From assembly GCA_030431475.1 (NCBI GenBank), contig JAUIJD010000049.1, positions 1-36,545 on the forward strand: a stretch of 36,545 nt of DNA, given 5' to 3'. The notes below the pieces were generated by a model. That model was given only the letters and a program-made list of their open reading frames with translations, ran no database searches and had not been told where the DNA came from. Each line of letters opens with the position of its first letter. Position 1 is the first letter of the stretch. Shown here piece by piece: positions 33,839 through 36,545 of this stretch. Made by a program: the position numbers and the translations under genes. The stretch comes from Verrucomicrobiia bacterium. Its GTDB lineage: Bacteria > Verrucomicrobiota > Verrucomicrobiia > Verrucomicrobiales > Akkermansiaceae.

Positions 33839-35005
33839 ATGAGCATGAAGCACACTGACATCACCTCCAGTCACCTCCCGGTTACCATCCGCAACCTGAC
33901 CATCACCACCAGGCTCCAGCTACACCCGGAGTTCGTCAGGGAACCCCATCGATTCGCCCGTCGCCACGGGGTTGATCTGGCCGATGACATCTACCTCCAG
34001 AGCGACTTCAAGACGGACCGGAAAACCAAGCAGCGGGTCGAGAAGCTCAAGTCGAACATCCACCTGGTTCGACACGGTGCCATGCGGCTCTTCACCAAGC
34101 CCGAGAAGGACGACTGGCTGGTGCACAGCATCGACCTGAATCCGTCGATGCTGCTGTACAACAAGGAACGATACCAGCTCCGCGCGGGTGACCTTCCGTT
34201 GTCCCTCAGCATGCTCAAGGACGCGGTCACACCACTCCTGGCCGACCCCCACGACGCACGGCACATCGTCCCCGGCCTCGCGGGTGACCAGGAGCCCATC
34301 GCCTTCTGGAGTCTGGTGGACAGCGAACTCCTGCTCCCGGGGATCGACATCCGCACCCTCCACGACCTCAGCCATCCCCTCACCGGCCCCGCCGAGGGCG
34401 TGAAGAAGAACCGCATCCAGCTCGGAGACGAGGAGGACGACTGCTGGATTCGGATCAAGAAGACGCATTGGATGACCAACGGACCGGATGGCCCGGAGGC
34501 CGTCGACGGCATCCGCGTCCGGGTGTGCCTCAAGGGCCACAAACTGACCGAAGAGTTCAGGCGTTCCCCCAGATTCGGCACGCTCGCCAAAGTGGCCGAC
34601 ATCCCCCGCTTGGTGACCTTCACCGAAGCGAGTCTCGGTCTCCTGCACCAGTCGGTCATGGCGCGGTTGGAAGGCACTCACCTTCCGGTCCCGGCTGAAT
34701 GGCTGGCCGACCGTGCCGAGGGGAAGAAGGACAGCGTCACCCACGCCAAGGTGATGGCCCTCGTCTCTCGGCTCACGTCCATCCCTATCGACGACATCCG
34801 GGCCGTCGACGAGCAGATCCGCAATCCATCGAAGTCCACCCGCGGCAGACTGAACAAGAGCGTTCCCGTAGAGTTCGGCCGACTGACCCCGGTCCCCATC
34901 TCATCCGTCTTCGCCCCAGAGGCATACTCCTTCGAGGACACCAGGGCGCATCACCGCGGGCATCCTGTCGATCCGGACGTTGCCGCAGCCTACACGATGA
35001 GATGA
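33839..35005 (+). CDS. Diverged paralogue of the G2P-like protein
   Basis: The 388-residue protein aligns by eye with its upstream neighbour: TITTRLQLHPEF against TTIKTRLEIHPDL; SIDLNPSMLLYNKERYQL against TIDFNPCKCLYGHNGYAL; TPLLADPHDARHIVPGL against QPLLHDPTDWIDLVPGL; VRVCLKGHKL against LEVQLKGEKL. The GHN block is lost (YNKERY) and the YIKG block is weaker (RIKKTHWM), so it may have lost or changed nicking activity. A partner or regulatory role for the first protein is inferred. It starts 19 bases after its neighbour. Confidence 0.7.
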   Translation: MSMKHTDITSSHLPVTIRNLTITTRLQLHPEFVREPHRFARRHGVDLADDIYLQSDFKTDRKTKQRVEKLKSNIHLVRHGAMRLFTKPEKDDWLVHSIDLNPSMLLYNKERYQLRAGDLPLSLSMLKDAVTPLLADPHDARHIVPGLAGDQEPIAFWSLVDSELLLPGIDIRTLHDLSHPLTGPAEGVKKNRIQLGDEEDDCWIRIKKTHWMTNGPDGPEAVDGIRVRVCLKGHKLTEEFRRSPRFGTLAKVADIPRLVTFTEASLGLLHQSVMARLEGTHLPVPAEWLADRAEGKKDSVTHAKVMALVSRLTSIPIDDIRAVDEQIRNPSKSTRGRLNKSVPVEFGRLTPVPISSVFAPEAYSFEDTRAHHRGHPVDPDVAAAYTMR

Positions 35006-35167
35006 ACCGCACACACAATACCTCTCGCACGGGAAGTTGGCGTCCCGGTCCCGCCGGGTGCCACTCCCAACTCCGACAACCTCCCATGCATCCGAGCCCC
35101 TCTGCTTACGTCCCGTGGGGATCGCCGATCCGAAGCGCGCAGCGCGGAGGATTGGCGCTCTCCACAC

Positions 35168-35191
35168 CCGGCGTGGGCTTGCCCACGCCGG
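35168..35191. repeat. Perfect 11-base hairpin with TT loop
   Basis: CCGGCGTGGGC (35168-35178), TT, GCCCACGCCGG (35181-35191). It lies 163 bases after the second G2P-like gene. Confidence 0.75.
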
Positions 35192-35199
35192 CCTGGGTG

Positions 35200-35237
35200 C
35201 GCTTCGCCTCACCCTCACGGTGGGAGGACGCGAAGCG
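35200..35237. repeat. Inverted repeat CGCTTCGC/GCGAAGCG
   Basis: The eight-base arms 35200-35207 and 35230-35237 are perfect, and the enclosed CTCACC/GGTGGG-like bases add a partial inner stem. Confidence 0.6.
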
Positions 35238-35362
35238 ACTCCCGCCGAACGCGTGCGCGCCAAGACACGCAGCAGCAGGCGGACGAAGGAGTCGAGGCTT
35301 CGGCAAAGGCGAGCGAAGCGAAGCATGCAGCCGGGGCCGAGCGACGCCGGCCGTCCGAAGGA

Positions 35363-35390
35363 TCACGGGGCGAGCTTGCTCGCCTCGTGA
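35363..35390. repeat. 13-pair hairpin with TT loop
   Basis: The left arm 35363-35375 (TCACGGGGCGAGC) pairs with 35378-35390 with one G-T pair. It has the same TT loop as the hairpin at 35168. Confidence 0.7.
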
Positions 35391-35741
35391 CCTGCTTCTG
35401 CGTGTCAGGCAGCCAAGCCCCCGCAATGACAACAACCCGATGAACCCGCACCCGTTCGGACCGGGGGCAACAACTCCTCCCACGCTGCCGAGGCCTACGG
35501 TTGAAGTCACCCTTGAGGACGAGTGCCCCATGAGGACGCCGACCCCTCTCGGCGGCTTGCTGAGGCATCCCGAGGCGCAGGCCCCGGCCCACAGCCCAAA
35601 TTCATGTCCCCCGCCCCAGCGGGCCTCTCAGGGGATCGGAAGACATGAAGGCTGTGCGGCTTCACCAAATCCCCAACGGGTTGGCGACTCGACCCGGCTC
35701 GCTGGTCGACAGTCGTTCACCTTCGATTTTCCGAATGATCT

Positions 35742-36545
35742 ATGAAGAAACACAACAAACAAGAGCAGGAAGCAGAGATACCTAACTTCGCGAATCACCT
35801 GATCCCGAGTGTCTATGGTGCCTATGCCGTGAGTGCCTTTGCCAGTGATCCAGCCACTATCCGAGTGGGGGTCTATCGATTGTCCCGTCGCGACGGGGAG
35901 TCCTGGATCCAGGAAATTGCCCAAGCGGGCCGTCACGATTGGTTCGTGATGTCGGGGGACGAATGCTGGCGCATTTATGATGGATCCGGCAGCCAAGTTG
36001 CAGAGTTTCCGGAGTTTTCGACGGTCCCTGGCCGCCTGCGGGAAGAGCACCGGAAGCCGATCGATGTCGATCGCAAGCATCTCGAGGCGGAAGCCGTGAT
36101 CGCCACGGGCCGAAACGACCTTTCCTGTCTGGCCGTCTTTGAAGACCACACCGGTGCGAATTGTGCGGACCAGACGAACCTTGCAGCACTAGCATCATTG
36201 CTGATCGAGGTGGCGAAGGAGGAGGATTGCGAGCACATTTACGTGATCGAAAGCCAGCGGTGGCCTTGCCGCGTTGTTGGTTTGTTCGTAGCGCTCAACC
36301 AAACCAGCAAGGAGTTTATCGACCGATACCTCGACTATTCTCCATACGTCTCTCGATCCGAGCCGCTAGACTTCGCCACCCATCGTCATCGCCTTTCAAG
36401 GCGGCTTGCCCGCTTGGAGTCAGTCAAGATCGGGGAGGTACTGCGAGCTATCTATAGCAAGAAGAGGTTCGAAGACAGTGATGGAGGTGTGTTCATTGAG
36501 GGCGATGATTTTGTCGATGCGTTCCTGTCGGCTTCATTGAAGAAG
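35742..36545 (+). CDS. Partial hypothetical island protein (3' end outside window)
   Basis: The frame opens at ATG 35742 (preceded in frame by TGA 35736) and runs 268 codons to the last base with no stop, so the gene continues beyond the window. The product starts MKKHNKQEQEAEIPNFANHL and includes IRVGVYRLSRRDGESWIQEI, HDWFVMSGDECWRIYDGSGS, HIYVIESQRWPCRVVGLF and KIGEVLRAIYSKKRF. It has no signal peptide or membrane helix. GC is clearly lower than in the chromosomal part, and codons such as TTG, GTA and CTA are used. No family was recognised. As cargo of the island it could be anything from regulation to defence; there is no evidence for a choice. Confidence 0.75.
   Translation, partial: MKKHNKQEQEAEIPNFANHLIPSVYGAYAVSAFASDPATIRVGVYRLSRRDGESWIQEIAQAGRHDWFVMSGDECWRIYDGSGSQVAEFPEFSTVPGRLREEHRKPIDVDRKHLEAEAVIATGRNDLSCLAVFEDHTGANCADQTNLAALASLLIEVAKEEDCEHIYVIESQRWPCRVVGLFVALNQTSKEFIDRYLDYSPYVSRSEPLDFATHRHRLSRRLARLESVKIGEVLRAIYSKKRFEDSDGGVFIEGDDFVDAFLSASLKK

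Larger units (their letters stand above)
35006..35741. other. 736-base hairpin-rich stretch without a convincing gene
   Basis: One frame is open from ATG 35002 (overlapping the previous stop, ATGA) to TGA 35743 (overlapping the next ATG), giving 247 codons. Its product is Pro/Arg-rich with erratic codon use and passes straight through several hairpins, so I do not call it a gene. The stretch carries at least three strong inverted repeats between 35168 and 35390 and is followed by simpler sequence. It may be a structured RNA, a dispersed repeat, or the replication origin of the element. Confidence 0.5.
25963..36545 (+). mobile_element. Left part of a tRNA-Pro-integrated genomic island
   Basis: The left border is the tRNA fragment at 25963-26010. 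Inside are a tyrosine recombinase and DUF3102-like, DUF5131, DUF3987 and G2P-like replication genes, all of mobile-element type. GC appears clearly lower than in the preceding 25 kb, with AT-rich codons in several genes. No second copy of the 48-base fragment was found downstream within the window, so the right border lies beyond 36545. No capsid, conjugation or toxin-antitoxin gene is recognisable in this part. Confidence 0.75.

Noticed and set aside
1-36545. CRISPR array, riboswitch or insertion sequence
   Set aside because: No regularly spaced repeats, known riboswitch core or transposase with terminal repeats was seen.

Overview
The window looks like chromosome of a GC-rich member of the Verrucomicrobiota, with Planctomycetota as the less likely alternative. 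This is inferred from gene families, not from a marker gene. The evidence is a Tat-exported DUF1501 protein beside a PPC-domain protein, two secreted sulfatases, secreted squalene-cyclase-like and LamG-like proteins, a membrane Ser/Thr (pseudo)kinase, and a C-terminal sequence type on the large sulfatase (DADPNRDGVPNGIAF) that is common in verrucomicrobial exported proteins.

Positions 1-6346 hold a tight run of six genes joined by 1-4 base or 19 base overlaps. It starts with a protein cut by the window edge, then a secreted coiled-coil protein, a secreted squalene-cyclase-like repeat protein, and three tandem paralogues. Each paralogue has a signal peptide, two small beta modules, a concanavalin/LamG-like core and two more beta modules. 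A cyclophilin follows (6388-6930) with a clear hairpin terminator. Positions 7173-11063 carry a small secreted protein, a CFSCH cytochrome-c-like protein and an ABC-F ATPase. Positions 11069-16642 carry two divergent sulfatases; the first is 1325 residues long with duplicated carbohydrate-binding-like domains. Positions 16625-20043 carry a squalene/phytoene synthase-family enzyme and a transmembrane kinase-like protein whose catalytic Asp is Asn. Positions 20178-24151 hold DUF1501, a tiny membrane protein and a PPC protein. Positions 24191-25709 hold an ArsC/Spx-like thioredoxin-fold protein, a GreA/B-like FKBP-domain protein and a secreted SHD1-like plus degenerate retropepsin-like protein.

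At 25963-26010 the chromosome is interrupted. Only the 3' part of a tRNA-Pro(UGG), from the anticodon loop to CCA, is present on the minus strand, followed by its terminator. Directly beyond it are a tyrosine recombinase and a set of genes of mobile-element type and visibly lower GC: an unknown protein, a DUF3102-like protein, a DUF5131 (Gp37/Gp68) protein, a frameshifted small gene, a DUF3987 ATPase, two tandem paralogues that resemble the gene II/X (G2P) replication initiators of filamentous phages and plasmids, a 736-base hairpin-rich stretch without a convincing gene, and an unknown gene running off the window end. I read 25963 to the end of the window as the left part of a tRNA-integrated genomic island whose right end is not in view. 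The duplicated G2P-like pair together with the hairpin-rich stretch is the best candidate for an undescribed system here, possibly a rolling-circle-type replication module carried by an integrative element.

No rRNA, complete tRNA, CRISPR array, riboswitch or insertion sequence was recognised.
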